Shown one piece after another: positions 7,606 through 16,298 of a stretch of DNA of 64,000 nucleotides (the stretch's first letter is position 1; the number at the start of each line of letters is the position of its first letter). Source of the DNA: Streptomyces qaidamensis. Lineage in GTDB: Bacteria > Actinomycetota > Actinomycetes > Streptomycetales > Streptomycetaceae. Made by a program: the position numbers and the translations under genes. The notes below the pieces were generated by a model that was not told where the DNA came from, did not search any database, and was given only the letters and a program-made list of their open reading frames with translations. The stretch spans positions 868,001 to 932,000 of the forward strand of contig NZ_CP015098.1 of the NCBI RefSeq assembly GCF_001611795.1. The letters are read 5' to 3'.

Positions 7606-9914
7606 CAGCGCCCGTCACCCGGGCCGTGCGCCGCCGCGTCACCGTGCGCGGCACCGTGCAGGGTGTGGGCTTCCGGCCCTTCGTGCACCGCCTCGCCACC
7701 GACCTCGCGCTCACGGGCTTCGTGAGCAACACGGCGAGCGGTGTCCTCATCGAGGTGGAGGGCCCGCCGGACGGGGTCGGCGCCTTCTGCGACCGGCTGG
7801 CCGAGGAGGCCCCGCCGCTGGCCTCCGTCACCGGGGTCGGGGTCGAGGACCTGCCCGTCACCGGCGTCGACGGCACCTTCACCATCCGCTCCACCGACCG
7901 CTCCCCCGGCAGCACCCTCCTCCCGCCCGACACGGCGATCTGCGCAGACTGCCTGCGCGAACTGGGCGATCCGGCCGACCGCCGGCACCGGCACCCGTTC
8001 GTCACCTGCACCCACTGCGGCCCCCGTTTCACCATCGCCACGGGCATGCCGTACGACCGGGCGGTCACGACCATGTCCGGCTTCCCGATGTGCGGCGAGT
8101 GCGCCCGGGAGTACGGCGATCCCCTGGACCGGCGCTTCCACGCCCAGCCGGTGGCCTGCCGCGGGTGCGGTCCCCGGCTGCGTCTGGTGCCGGCGGCCGG
8201 GAGCGGGGTGCGCCCGGCGCGGGACGCCGAGGCCCTGGCAGCGGCGCGGGCGCTGCTGGCGGCCGGGCGGATCGTCGCCGTGAAGGGCCTCGGCGGCTAC
8301 CACCTGGCCTGCGACGCCGCCGACGCCCGGGCCGTCGACACGCTGCGCTCCCGCAAGGCACGCGGCGGCAAGCCGTTCGCGGTGATGTGCGCGGACCTCG
8401 ACGACGTCCGCCGGATCGCCGAGGTCTCCGCGTCCGAACTGGCTGCCCTCACCAGCCCCCGGCGCCCCATCGTCCTGCTGCGCCGGCGACCGGAGGCGAA
8501 CGGCCTCGCGCCCGGCGTCTGCCCCGGCAGCCCGCACCTCGGCGTGCTGCTGCCCTACACGCCCGTGCACACCCTGCTGTTCGGCCTGCCCGGTGACCCG
8601 CCCGGCCCGCGCGTGCTGGTCATGACGAGCGGCAACCGCTCCGGGGAGCCGATCGTCACGGACGACGACGAGGCGCTGGCCCGGCTCGCCGGTCTCGCCG
8701 ACGCCTGGCTCGCCCACGACCGGCCCATCGCCTCGCCCTGCGACGACTCCCTGCTGCGGGTGCGGCCCGACGGCACCGAGCAGGTGCTGCGCCGGTCCCG
8801 GGGGTTCGTGCCCCGTCCGCTGCGACTTCCGGTCCCGGTGCGGCCCGCCCTCGCCGTGGGCGGCGACCTCAAGAACGCCCTGTGCCTCGGCGAGGGCGAC
8901 CAGGCCTGGTTCGGGCCGCACATCGGCGACATGGGTGATCTGGCCACCCTGGAGGCGGCCCGGCGGGCGGACGCGCGGCTGCGCGGCCTGACCGGCGTGA
9001 GCCCCGGACTGGTCGCCGCGGACCGGCACCCCGGGTACCACTCGACGCGGTGGGCCGCCCGGCTGGCCGGACGCGCGCCCGTGCTGGTCCAGCACCACCA
9101 CGCGCACATCGCCTCCGCGATGGCCGAGCACGGCCTCGACGGCACCACCCCGGTGATCGGTGTCGCCTTCGACGGCACGGGTTACGGCGACGACGGCACG
9201 GTCTGGGGCGGGGAGGTCCTCCTCGCCGGCTACACCGGCTTCCGGCGCTACGCCCGCCTCTCGCCCGCCCCGCTGCCCGGCGGCGACGCCGGCGTCGCCA
9301 ACCCGTGCCGGCTGGCCCTGGCCCGGCTGTGGGCGGCGGGACTTCCGTGGGACGCGGACCTGCCGTGCGTGACCGCGTGCGCGCCGGACGAACGGGCCGT
9401 GCTGCGGCGGCAGTTGACCTGCGGTCTGGCGTGTGTGCCGACCTCCAGCATGGGCCGCCTCTTCGACGCCGTGTCATCGCTGGTCGGCGTGTGCCATCGC
9501 GCGGGGTACGAGGCGCAGGCCGCGCTGGAGCTGGAGGCGGCGGCCGCTTCCGTGTGGGGCGCCGACACGACCGCGTACGCCTTCGCCGGCGGACTCGACC
9601 CGGCACCCGCGCTCGGCGCCCTGATCACCGATCTGCGGCGGGGCACCCCGGCCGCCGTGCTCGCGGCCCGTTTCCACCGCGGCGTGGCGCGGGCCGTGGC
9701 GGAGATCTGCCGGCGGGCGCGTCAGGACACCGGTCTGGCCACCGTCGCCCTCAGCGGCGGGGTGTTCGCCAACGCGCTGCTGGAGGAGGAGTGCGCGCGG
9801 CTGCTGGCCCAAGACGGCTTCGCGGTGCTCCGGCACGGCGAGGTCCCGCCCAACGACGGCGGGCTGGCCCTCGGCCAGCTGGTGGTCGCGGCGCACCTAC
9901 GACAGGAGGAGTGA
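7602..9914 (+). CDS. hypF: HypF: carbamoyltransferase for hydrogenase cyanide ligand synthesis
   Basis: 770 residues from GTG 7602, overlapping the hypB stop. Domains in order: acylphosphatase at about 6-95 (VRGTVQGVGFRPFVHRLA); paired zinc fingers at about 105-190 (CADCLRE, CTHCGPRF, MCGECAREY, CRGCGPRL); a YrdC-like domain at about 205-385 (VAVKGLGGYHLACDA, SRKARGGKPFAVM); and a Kae1-like domain at about 400-770 (VQHHHAHIASAMAEHG, GVAFDGTGYGDDG, ALSGGVFANALL). It uses carbamoyl phosphate and ATP to carbamoylate the C-terminal Cys of HypE. Length is normal. Confidence 0.97.
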   Translation: MTAPVTRAVRRRVTVRGTVQGVGFRPFVHRLATDLALTGFVSNTASGVLIEVEGPPDGVGAFCDRLAEEAPPLASVTGVGVEDLPVTGVDGTFTIRSTDRSPGSTLLPPDTAICADCLRELGDPADRRHRHPFVTCTHCGPRFTIATGMPYDRAVTTMSGFPMCGECAREYGDPLDRRFHAQPVACRGCGPRLRLVPAAGSGVRPARDAEALAAARALLAAGRIVAVKGLGGYHLACDAADARAVDTLRSRKARGGKPFAVMCADLDDVRRIAEVSASELAALTSPRRPIVLLRRRPEANGLAPGVCPGSPHLGVLLPYTPVHTLLFGLPGDPPGPRVLVMTSGNRSGEPIVTDDDEALARLAGLADAWLAHDRPIASPCDDSLLRVRPDGTEQVLRRSRGFVPRPLRLPVPVRPALAVGGDLKNALCLGEGDQAWFGPHIGDMGDLATLEAARRADARLRGLTGVSPGLVAADRHPGYHSTRWAARLAGRAPVLVQHHHAHIASAMAEHGLDGTTPVIGVAFDGTGYGDDGTVWGGEVLLAGYTGFRRYARLSPAPLPGGDAGVANPCRLALARLWAAGLPWDADLPCVTACAPDERAVLRRQLTCGLACVPTSSMGRLFDAVSSLVGVCHRAGYEAQAALELEAAAASVWGADTTAYAFAGGLDPAPALGALITDLRRGTPAAVLAARFHRGVARAVAEICRRARQDTGLATVALSGGVFANALLEEECARLLAQDGFAVLRHGEVPPNDGGLALGQLVVAAHLRQEE

Positions 9915-9917
9915 CCC

Positions 9918-10199
9918 ATGTGTTTGGCAGTGCCCGGCAAGGTCGTGTCCATCGACGACAGCGCCGATCCGCTCACCGGGCTGATCGACTTCGGCGGCGT
10001 GCAGAAGCAGGCGTGCCTGGAGTACGTGTCCGACGTGAAGGTGGGTGAGTACGTCATCGTGCACGTCGGCTTCGCGCTCCAGCGTCTGGACGAGGAGTCG
10101 GCCCTGGCCTCCCTGAAGCTGTTCGAGGAACTGGGGCTGCTGGAGGAGGAGTTCGGGGACGCCTGGGAGCAGGCGGAGAAGGAGGCGGGTACGGCGTGA
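9918..10199 (+). CDS. hypC: HypC/HupF family hydrogenase assembly chaperone
   Basis: 93 residues beginning [12 protein letters not shown]; Cys2 is the conserved residue that contacts iron in the HypCD complex and binds the large-subunit precursor. Strong ribosome-binding site AGGAGGAG just upstream, overlapping the end of hypF. Its stop overlaps the hypD GTG by four bases. It carries the Fe(CN)2CO moiety between HypD and the large subunit. Confidence 0.96.
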   Translation: MCLAVPGKVVSIDDSADPLTGLIDFGGVQKQACLEYVSDVKVGEYVIVHVGFALQRLDEESALASLKLFEELGLLEEEFGDAWEQAEKEAGTA

Positions 10200-11341
10200 A
10201 GTACATCGACGAGTTCAACGACCCCCAGCTGGCGCGGCGGCTGCTGGACGAGATCCGCGCCACGGCCACCGAGCCCTGGGCCCTGATGGAGGTGTGCGGC
10301 GGGCAGACCCACTCGATCATCCGGCACGGCATCGACCAACTGCTGCCCGAACAGGTGGAGTTGATTCACGGGCCGGGCTGCCCGGTCTGTGTCACGCCAC
10401 TGGAGGTCATCGACAAGGCGCTGGAGATCGCCTCGCGCCCCGGGGTGATCTTCTGCTCCTTCGGCGACATGCTCCGGGTGCCGGGCACCGACCGTGACCT
10501 GTTCCGGGTCAAGGGCGAGGGTGGCGACGTGCGGGTGGTGTACTCGCCGCTCGACGCCCTGGAGCTGGCCCGCGGCAACCCGGACCGGGAGGTGGTGTTC
10601 TTCGCGATCGGCTTCGAGACCACCGCCCCGGCCAACGCGATGGCCGTGCACCAGGCGCGCCGGCTGGGCCTGTCCAACTTCAGCCTGCTGGTGTCGCATG
10701 TGCGGGTGCCCCCGGCCGTCGAGGCGATCATGACGGCGCCCGAGTGCCGGGTGCAGGGCTTCCTGGCCGCCGGGCACGTGTGCAGCGTGATGGGCATGGC
10801 CGAGTACCCGGAGCTGGCCGAGCGGTTCCGTGTGCCGATGGTGGTGACCGGCTTCGAGCCGCTGGACATCCTGGAGGGGATCCGCCGGGCGGTCCGCCAG
10901 CTGGAGCGCGGTGAGCACCGGGTGGAGAACGCCTACCCGCGTGCCGTGCGCGAGGAGGGCAATCCGGCCGCGGTACGCATGATCGAGGAGGTCTTCGAAG
11001 TCACCGACCGGAACTGGCGCGGCATCGGCCGGATCCCGGCCAGCGGCTGGCGGCTGACCGACGCCTTCCGCGCGTACGACGCCGAGCACCGCTTCGACGT
11101 CAGCGGGATCCGTACCGAGGAGCCCGCCGAGTGCCGGGCAGGCGAGGTCCTCCAGGGCCTGATCAAGCCGACCGAGTGCGCCGCGTTCGGCACCACCTGC
11201 ACCCCGCGCACCCCGCTCGGCGCCACCATGGTCTCCAGCGAGGGCGCCTGCGCGGCCTACTACCTGTACCGCCGGATGAACGCCCCGGCGGTACAGACCG
11301 GCGGTTCCGCACAGCGGGAGGAGGTGGCTCCCGTTGCCTGA
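10196..11341 (+). CDS. hypD: HypD: iron-sulfur scaffold for Fe(CN)2CO assembly
   Basis: 381 residues, GTG start. Conserved blocks [27 protein letters not shown] and [10 protein letters not shown] carry the cysteines that bind the iron. The C-terminal cysteines in [18 protein letters not shown] and [10 protein letters not shown] fit the [4Fe-4S] site. It works with HypC and HypE. Coupled to hypC by overlap, and its end overlaps the hypE TTG start. Confidence 0.97.
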   Translation: MKYIDEFNDPQLARRLLDEIRATATEPWALMEVCGGQTHSIIRHGIDQLLPEQVELIHGPGCPVCVTPLEVIDKALEIASRPGVIFCSFGDMLRVPGTDRDLFRVKGEGGDVRVVYSPLDALELARGNPDREVVFFAIGFETTAPANAMAVHQARRLGLSNFSLLVSHVRVPPAVEAIMTAPECRVQGFLAAGHVCSVMGMAEYPELAERFRVPMVVTGFEPLDILEGIRRAVRQLERGEHRVENAYPRAVREEGNPAAVRMIEEVFEVTDRNWRGIGRIPASGWRLTDAFRAYDAEHRFDVSGIRTEEPAECRAGEVLQGLIKPTECAAFGTTCTPRTPLGATMVSSEGACAAYYLYRRMNAPAVQTGGSAQREEVAPVA

Positions 11342-12404
11342 GCGACGAGCCGATGTGGTGGACCCGGCCAACTGGACCTGTCCCGCCCCGCTGCGCGACC
11401 AGGGGGTCGTGGTCATGGGGCACGGCGGCGGGGGCGCGCTGTCGGCGGAGCTGATGGAGCAGATCTTCACCCCTGCCTACGGCAACGCCACCCTGGCCGG
11501 GCTCGCCGACTCCGCCGTCCTCGAACTGGGCGGCGCGCGGCTGGCCTTCTCCACGGACTCCTACGTGGTCCGGCCGTTGTTCTTCCCGGGCGGCTGCCTC
11601 GGCGACCTCGCGGTCAACGGCACCGTCAACGACCTCGCGATGAGCGGCGCCGTGCCCGCGTACCTCTCGGCGGCCTTCGTCCTGGAGGAGGGCGTGGAGC
11701 TGACGGTCGTCGAGCGGATCGCCCGCTCGATGGGTGCGGCGGCCGAGGCCGCCGGGGTCACGATCGCCACGGGTGACACCAAGGTGGTGGAGTCCGGGCA
11801 CGGCGACGGCGTGTACGTCACCACCGCCGGTGTGGGGCTCGTGCCCGACGGGGTGGACATCCGGCCGTCGCGTGCCCGGCCAGGCGACGCGGTGATCGTC
11901 AGCGGCCCGATCGGGCTGCACGGCGTGGCGATCATGAGCGTGAGGGAGGGGCTGGAGTTCGGGGTGGAGGTCGCCAGCGACACCGCGCCGCTGGCGGGCC
12001 TGGTGGCGGCGATGCTGGCCGTCACCCCGGAAGTGCATGTGCTGCGCGACCCCACCAGGGGCGGCCTGGGCGCGTCCCTCAACGAGATCGCACGGGCCTC
12101 CGGGACCGGTGTCCGGCTTCAGGAGCGGGCGATCCCGGTGCCGGACGCGGTGGCGAACGCCTGCGGGTTCCTCGGGCTCGATCCGCTCTACGTGGCGAAC
12201 GAGGGGCGGCTGGTCGCCTTCGTGCCCCCGTCGAAGGCGGAGGAGGTGCTGGCGGCGATGCGGGCCCATCCGCAGGGTGCAGGGGCGACGCTGATCGGCG
12301 AGTGCGTCGCCGAGCACCCGGGGATGGTGGTGGTCGCCACCGGGCTCGGCGGGACGCGGGTGGTGGACCTGCCGCTCGGGGAGCAGCTGCCGCGCATCTG
12401 CTGA
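11334..12404 (+). CDS. hypE: HypE: thiocarbamate dehydratase that makes the cyanide ligand
   Basis: 356 residues, TTG start at 11334 inside the end of hypD, preceded by GGAGGAGG. AIR synthase-like fold ([44 protein letters not shown]). The protein ends LPRIC: the C-terminal Cys is the residue carbamoylated by HypF and dehydrated to thiocyanate. It is the last gene of the rightward maturation operon and is followed at once by the strong hairpin. Confidence 0.97.
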   Translation: MPERRADVVDPANWTCPAPLRDQGVVVMGHGGGGALSAELMEQIFTPAYGNATLAGLADSAVLELGGARLAFSTDSYVVRPLFFPGGCLGDLAVNGTVNDLAMSGAVPAYLSAAFVLEEGVELTVVERIARSMGAAAEAAGVTIATGDTKVVESGHGDGVYVTTAGVGLVPDGVDIRPSRARPGDAVIVSGPIGLHGVAIMSVREGLEFGVEVASDTAPLAGLVAAMLAVTPEVHVLRDPTRGGLGASLNEIARASGTGVRLQERAIPVPDAVANACGFLGLDPLYVANEGRLVAFVPPSKAEEVLAAMRAHPQGAGATLIGECVAEHPGMVVVATGLGGTRVVDLPLGEQLPRIC

Positions 12405-12410
12405 CCGCAG

Positions 12411-12460
12411 GACAGGACGAAGGGCCCCGCCGGCGGATCGGCAGGGCCCTTCGTCCTGTC
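12411..12460. terminator. Perfect 17-bp bidirectional terminator between hypE and hypA
   Basis: Left arm 12411-12427 (begins GACAGGACGAAGG) and right arm 12444-12460 are exact reverse complements with a 16-base loop. It lies 6 bases after the hypE stop, and its last base is part of the hypA stop codon, so it can end both convergent operons. Confidence 0.9.
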
Positions 12461-12810
12461 TATGCCGGTACCGGTTCGATCCCGGCGATCTCCAGTTCCC
12501 GGCCGCTGCGCAGGTCGCTGGAGGGCTGGTCGCAGCGCGGGCACCAGAAGAACGGCGGCATGCCCACCGCGAACTCCTCGGCGCACGGGCCGCACCAGGC
12601 CTGCGCGGGGATCTGCTCGACGACGAGCCGGGCCCCCGCGAGGGCGGTGCCGTCGCGGGCCACCTCGAAGGCGAAGCCGAGGGCGTCCGGCACGACGCCC
12701 GCCAGCTCGCCGACCCGGACGGTCACCTTCGAGACGGCGTCCGTCCCGTCCGCCCGGGCCAGCTCGTCGGCCCGCTCGATGATCGCGGTCGCGATCGACA
12801 GTTCGTGCAC
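12460..12810 (-). CDS. hypA: HypA: nickel/zinc metallochaperone for hydrogenase
   Basis: 116 residues, GTG start at 12810. It begins MHELSIATAI, in which His2 is the nickel ligand. The zinc site is the pair CGPC and CPRC at about residues 73-95. It works with HypB. Unusually it is not with the other hyp genes but is the last gene of the leftward structural operon, 7 bases after the small membrane protein gene. Confidence 0.96.
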   Translation of the reverse strand: MHELSIATAIIERADELARADGTDAVSKVTVRVGELAGVVPDALGFAFEVARDGTALAGARLVVEQIPAQAWCGPCAEEFAVGMPPFFWCPRCDQPSSDLRSGRELEIAGIEPVPA

Positions 12811-12817
12811 GGCCGGC

Positions 12818-13009
12818 TCACGGGTAGCGGCGGCCGGCGCGGAATCCGCCGGCCATCCGCCAGATCCGCATCTCGCGCCTCAGGCTGGGCCATTCCCAGC
12901 ACAGCAGGACCAGGGCCACACCGCCCACCAGGACGGCCTCGGTCTTCAGCACCCGCTGTCCGCTCATCCCGCCCCGTCTGCGCGCGACGGGTCTGCGTAC
13001 TCGTTTCAT
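12818..13009 (-). CDS. Small single-pass membrane protein in the hydrogenase operon
   Basis: 63 residues from ATG 13009 (MKRVRRPVARRRGG) with GGGAG seven bases upstream. A very basic N-terminus precedes one hydrophobic segment (VLVGGVALVLLCWEW) at about residues 22-36, then a basic tail (RREMRIWRMAGGFRAGRRYP). It resembles the short DUF6893-type actinobacterial proteins, though I assign this only from length and pattern. Being between the hydrogenase subunits and hypA, it could tether the complex to the membrane; that is inference. Confidence 0.75.
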   Translation of the reverse strand: MKRVRRPVARRRGGMSGQRVLKTEAVLVGGVALVLLCWEWPSLRREMRIWRMAGGFRAGRRYP

Positions 13010-13043
13010 CGCAGTGACTCCCTGCTCGTTCTCATCACGGTGC

Positions 13044-13250
13044 TCATCCCGGGGAGATGTTCGGCATGGTCTCGGCGAGGGTGTCATGCCGCTTCCAGTG
13101 GATCCCCGTGGAGCGGCGCGCGTCGGCGGTGCCGTCCTCGTGGTGTCCCTTCTGCCGCTCGCGCGGTCCCCGGTTGCCCTGATGGATACCGGCGATGTGC
13201 CGGGGCGTGTCGGGCTTCGCCTGGGGTCGGCCCACTCTGATGCTTCCCAT
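13044..13250 (-). CDS. Small basic hydrophilic protein in the hydrogenase operon
   Basis: 68 residues from ATG 13250 (MGSIRVGRPQAKPDT), with GGAGAG upstream. Rich in His, Arg and Lys (HIAGIHQGNRGPRERQKGHHED, then TGIHWKRHD) with no hydrophobic core, probably disordered alone. Overlooked easily because a longer frame runs through it. It fills what would otherwise be a 280-bp hole between two genes of the operon. No function recognised; the histidines suggest metal handling or a docking role, as speculation only. Confidence 0.7.
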   Translation of the reverse strand: MGSIRVGRPQAKPDTPRHIAGIHQGNRGPRERQKGHHEDGTADARRSTGIHWKRHDTLAETMPNISPG

Positions 13251-13291
13251 GGGTGCTCTCCTTCCTCGCCTCCGGCCTGCGGAGTGCGTGG

Positions 13292-13888
13292 TCATGACCG
13301 CTCGGTGAGGTCCTCGAAGAACCGCTCGAGGGCCGGCCAGATCCGGCCGCCGCCGGACAGGCCGCGCCACTCCCGGCGTACGACGGCGACCATCCGGTAG
13401 CAGTCGTCGATCGGCACGATCCAGTGGTGGTCGAGGCCGTGGACGGTGTTCACCAGCAGAGCCTCCACCTCGGGTTCCACGGTGGCGAGCTGCGGAACCG
13501 TGCCGGACAGCTTCTGCCAGGCGGCCGCTTCCACCTCCCATCGCATGGCCCCCGCGGGGCTCGGCCCCTCGGCGGTGACGGAGCCGTCCGCGCGGGGCAC
13601 GAAGAAGACCAGACCGACCGGTACGCCCAGCACTGCCGTGTCGATCTCGGGCAGCCGGACCCGGCGCCGGGGCACGAGCCGGTACGTGCCCTCCCCCGCC
13701 GCCGCGTCGGCGAACAGCACGGAGCAGGGGCCGCAGGCGCAGCGCACCTCCTCCTGCCCGGTGTCGTACAGGTGGGCGTGCTCGTCGGCGACCGGTGCGG
13801 CGCACAGGTCGCACACCTCCCGCTCGGCCGCCGCCGTGCGGTCGGCCGAGGAGCGGATGAGGCGGGCCAATGCCCCGTCGGTGGTCAC
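13292..13888 (-). CDS. DUF5947-type cysteine-containing protein of hydrogenase operon
   Basis: 198 residues from GTG 13888 (VTTDGALARLIRSS), overlapping the stop of the NifU-like gene by four bases; the frame is open much further upstream, but those residues are a shadow. An N-terminal Cys motif VCDLCAAP and a second cluster RCACGPCSVLF suggest a zinc or Fe-S site at about residues 25-65. The rest is a mixed alpha/beta region (GVPVGLVFFVPRADG, HHWIVPIDDCYRMV). The match to the DUF5947 family seen in high-affinity hydrogenase loci is from memory. Biochemical role unknown. Confidence 0.8.
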   Translation of the reverse strand: MTTDGALARLIRSSADRTAAAEREVCDLCAAPVADEHAHLYDTGQEEVRCACGPCSVLFADAAAGEGTYRLVPRRRVRLPEIDTAVLGVPVGLVFFVPRADGSVTAEGPSPAGAMRWEVEAAAWQKLSGTVPQLATVEPEVEALLVNTVHGLDHHWIVPIDDCYRMVAVVRREWRGLSGGGRIWPALERFFEDLTERS

Positions 13889-14433
13889 GGTGCGCTCCGG
13901 TGCGTCAGCGTGGTCAGCGGGACGAACGCGGGGGCCGTCTCGGTCACGGGCTCCACCGCCGTCAGCTCGGGCGCCACGGAGAGCACCGCCGCGCGGACCG
14001 CGTCGGTGACCTCGGAGCCTCCGCCTCCGCAGCCGGATCCGCATCCGCCGCCCGCCGTCAGACGCACCCGGGCGACCTGTCCTTCCACTCCGGCCCACTC
14101 CACGTCGCCGCCGCGCTCCTGCACGGCGGGCCGCAGGCGTTCGACCGCGCGGGCCGCCCGGCGTTCGGCGGGTTCGGGGTGGATGTCGTGCAGCACCATG
14201 AGGTGCGCCAGCAGTTCGTCCTCGGCGAGACACTCGGCCAGTCGCTCGTCCGCGTGGTCCAGGACCCGGGCCAGGGCCTCGCCGTAGACCTCGGTCAGCA
14301 GCGCCACCGCCTCGGTCGCCGAGCGGGTCGTGGGGGCGGGCGCGGACTCGAGGCCTTCCAGCAGCTCGTCCAGCCGGCCGAGCCTGGCCTCGACGTCCGG
14401 GTCGGCCAGCCGTGCGTCGGCGGCCTCAGCCAT
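13885..14433 (-). CDS. NifU-like C-terminal domain protein
   Basis: 182 residues. A helical N-terminal part (about 1-90: LDELLEGLES, EALARVLDHADERLAE) precedes a NifU-type Fe-S scaffold domain at about 95-160. The cluster-binding site is GGGCGSGCGGGGSEV, a C-x3-C instead of the CxxC of classical NifU. It overlaps the large-subunit stop by eight bases and DUF5947 by four. Expected role: Fe-S delivery or an electron-transfer partner of the hydrogenase. Confidence 0.85.
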   Translation of the reverse strand: MAEAADARLADPDVEARLGRLDELLEGLESAPAPTTRSATEAVALLTEVYGEALARVLDHADERLAECLAEDELLAHLMVLHDIHPEPAERRAARAVERLRPAVQERGGDVEWAGVEGQVARVRLTAGGGCGSGCGGGGSEVTDAVRAAVLSVAPELTAVEPVTETAPAFVPLTTLTHRSAP

Positions 14434-16219
14434 GGTTAGCCCCGTAGGTCGGCGAGTGCAGGGTGGTCAGCGTCTTGCCCTTGCCGACGTACATGTGCAC
14501 ACCGCACGGCAGGCAGGGGTCGAAGCTGCGGACCGTGCGCATGATGTCGACGCCCTTGAAGTCGTCCGGCCCGTTCTCCTCGAAGATGGGCTGGCCCTGG
14601 ACGGCGTCCTCGTACGGGCCGGGGGTGCCGTACATGTCGCGGGGGCTGGCGTTCCACGGGGTGGGCGGGTACGGGTGGTAGTTGGCGATCTTCTTGTCCT
14701 TGATCACCAGGTGGTGGGAGAGGACGCCGCGCACCGCCTCGTGGAAGCCGCAGCCGATCGCCTCGTCGGGCACCTCGTAGTTCTCGAACACCTTGGTCTC
14801 GCCGGCGCGGACCATGCCCATGGCCTCTTCGATGAACTGCAGGGCCATGGCGGCCGCGTAGGCGATGAAGTAGGGCCGGGCGCGGTCGCGTTCGATGGTG
14901 TTGCTCCACTGCGGGATGCGCCACTCCAGAGTGGTCTCCGGCAGGGACTCGCCCTTGGGCAGGGAGATGCGCACGCTGTGGCCGGTGGCCTTGACGTACG
15001 GGGTGTCGACCAGGCCGCTGAGCGCGGTCGACCACAGGCGGGCCAGCGGGCCGCCGCCGGTGTCGAGGGCGAGGTGGTCGCCGGTGCGCTGGTCGAACCA
15101 GCGGGGGCTCATCACCCAGCTGTACTTGTCGTCGAAGTTGCGCTTCTGCGGGACCGGGACGGTGGTCTGGTTCCACGGGTGGCGCATGTCGACGGGGTTG
15201 CCGAGCGGGTCGTGGGTGACGAAGGGAGACTCGTTGACCCAGTCCTCGTAGTACGAGCTGCCGAGCATGATGCGCAGGCCGAGGTTGATGTCGACGAGGT
15301 TGTTGGTGACCAGTTCGCCGTCGACGATGATGCCCGGGGTGACGTACATGTCCTTGCCCCAGGAGTTCATGTTCTCGTAGCGGTAGTCGACGGTCTGGGG
15401 GTTCTGGAAGGCGCCCCAGCAGCCCAGCAGGACGCGGCGGCGGCCGACCTCCTCGTAGCCGGGCAGCGCCTCGTAGAAGAAGTCGAAGACGTCGTCGTTC
15501 ATGGCGACGGCCTTCTTCACGAAGTCGATCACCCGCATGAGACGGCTGAGGTAGTCGGTGAAGACGGTCGGCTGCGGCATCGTGCCGACGCCGCCCGGGT
15601 ACAGCGTGGAGGGGTGTACGTGCCGTCCCTCCATCAGGCAGAACATCTCGCGGGTGACCCGGCTGACTTTGAGGGCCTCCTTGTAGACCTCGCCCTCGAA
15701 GGGGTTGAAGGCCTTCATGATGTCGGCGATCGTGCGGTAGCCGTGGATCTCGCCGCGGGGTGCCTCGGTGCGCTCGGCGCGGGCCAGGACACCGGGGTTG
15801 GTGGCCTTGACCATCGCCTCGCAGAAGTCCACGAAGACCAGGTTGTCCTGGAAGATGGTGTGGTCGAACATGTACTCGGCGGCCTCGCCGAGGTTGACGA
15901 TGTGTTCGGCCAGCGGGGGCGGCTTGACGCCGTAGGCCATCTGCTGGGCGTAGTCGGAGCAGGTGGTGTGGTTGTCGCCGCAGATGCCGCAGATCCGGGA
16001 CGTGATGAACCCCGCGTCTCGCGGGTCCTTGCCCTTCATGAACACCGAGTAGCCGCGGAAGAGCGACGAGGTGCTGTGGCATTCGACGACTTCCCGGTTG
16101 GCGAAGTCGATCTTCGTGTAGATGCCCAGGTTCCCGATGATCCGGGTGATCGGGTCCCAGGACATGTCCACGAGCTGTGGCGGCTTGCGGTCCGTGGGCC
16201 GGGCCTCGGTGGTGGTCAT
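14426..16219 (-). CDS. hhyL: Group 1h (high-affinity) [NiFe] hydrogenase large subunit
   Basis: 597 residues from ATG 16219 (MTTTEARPTDRKPP). The L1 motif TSRICGICGDNHTTCS at about 73-88 supplies Cys77 and Cys80 to the Ni-Fe site and has the form typical of group 1h (formerly group 5) enzymes. The L2 motif DPCLPCGVH at 567-575 supplies Cys569 and Cys572 and is followed by a 22-residue tail for the maturation protease. Group 1h enzymes oxidise H2 at atmospheric concentration and tolerate oxygen. Operon order: accessory gene, small subunit, this gene, NifU-like. Confidence 0.97.
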   Translation of the reverse strand: MTTTEARPTDRKPPQLVDMSWDPITRIIGNLGIYTKIDFANREVVECHSTSSLFRGYSVFMKGKDPRDAGFITSRICGICGDNHTTCSDYAQQMAYGVKPPPLAEHIVNLGEAAEYMFDHTIFQDNLVFVDFCEAMVKATNPGVLARAERTEAPRGEIHGYRTIADIMKAFNPFEGEVYKEALKVSRVTREMFCLMEGRHVHPSTLYPGGVGTMPQPTVFTDYLSRLMRVIDFVKKAVAMNDDVFDFFYEALPGYEEVGRRRVLLGCWGAFQNPQTVDYRYENMNSWGKDMYVTPGIIVDGELVTNNLVDINLGLRIMLGSSYYEDWVNESPFVTHDPLGNPVDMRHPWNQTTVPVPQKRNFDDKYSWVMSPRWFDQRTGDHLALDTGGGPLARLWSTALSGLVDTPYVKATGHSVRISLPKGESLPETTLEWRIPQWSNTIERDRARPYFIAYAAAMALQFIEEAMGMVRAGETKVFENYEVPDEAIGCGFHEAVRGVLSHHLVIKDKKIANYHPYPPTPWNASPRDMYGTPGPYEDAVQGQPIFEENGPDDFKGVDIMRTVRSFDPCLPCGVHMYVGKGKTLTTLHSPTYGANHG

Positions 16220-16298
16220 CTGCGGTACTGCCCCTCGCTGTCGGTGATGTGTGGGGTGGTGGGGTGCGTCAGGGGACGTTTCGTCCAAAGACGCGTCA

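Noticed and set aside
13018..13087. Upstream extension of the 63-residue membrane protein to ATG 13087
   Set aside because: It would overlap the 68-residue gene and lacks a ribosome-binding site; ATG 13009 has GGGAG.
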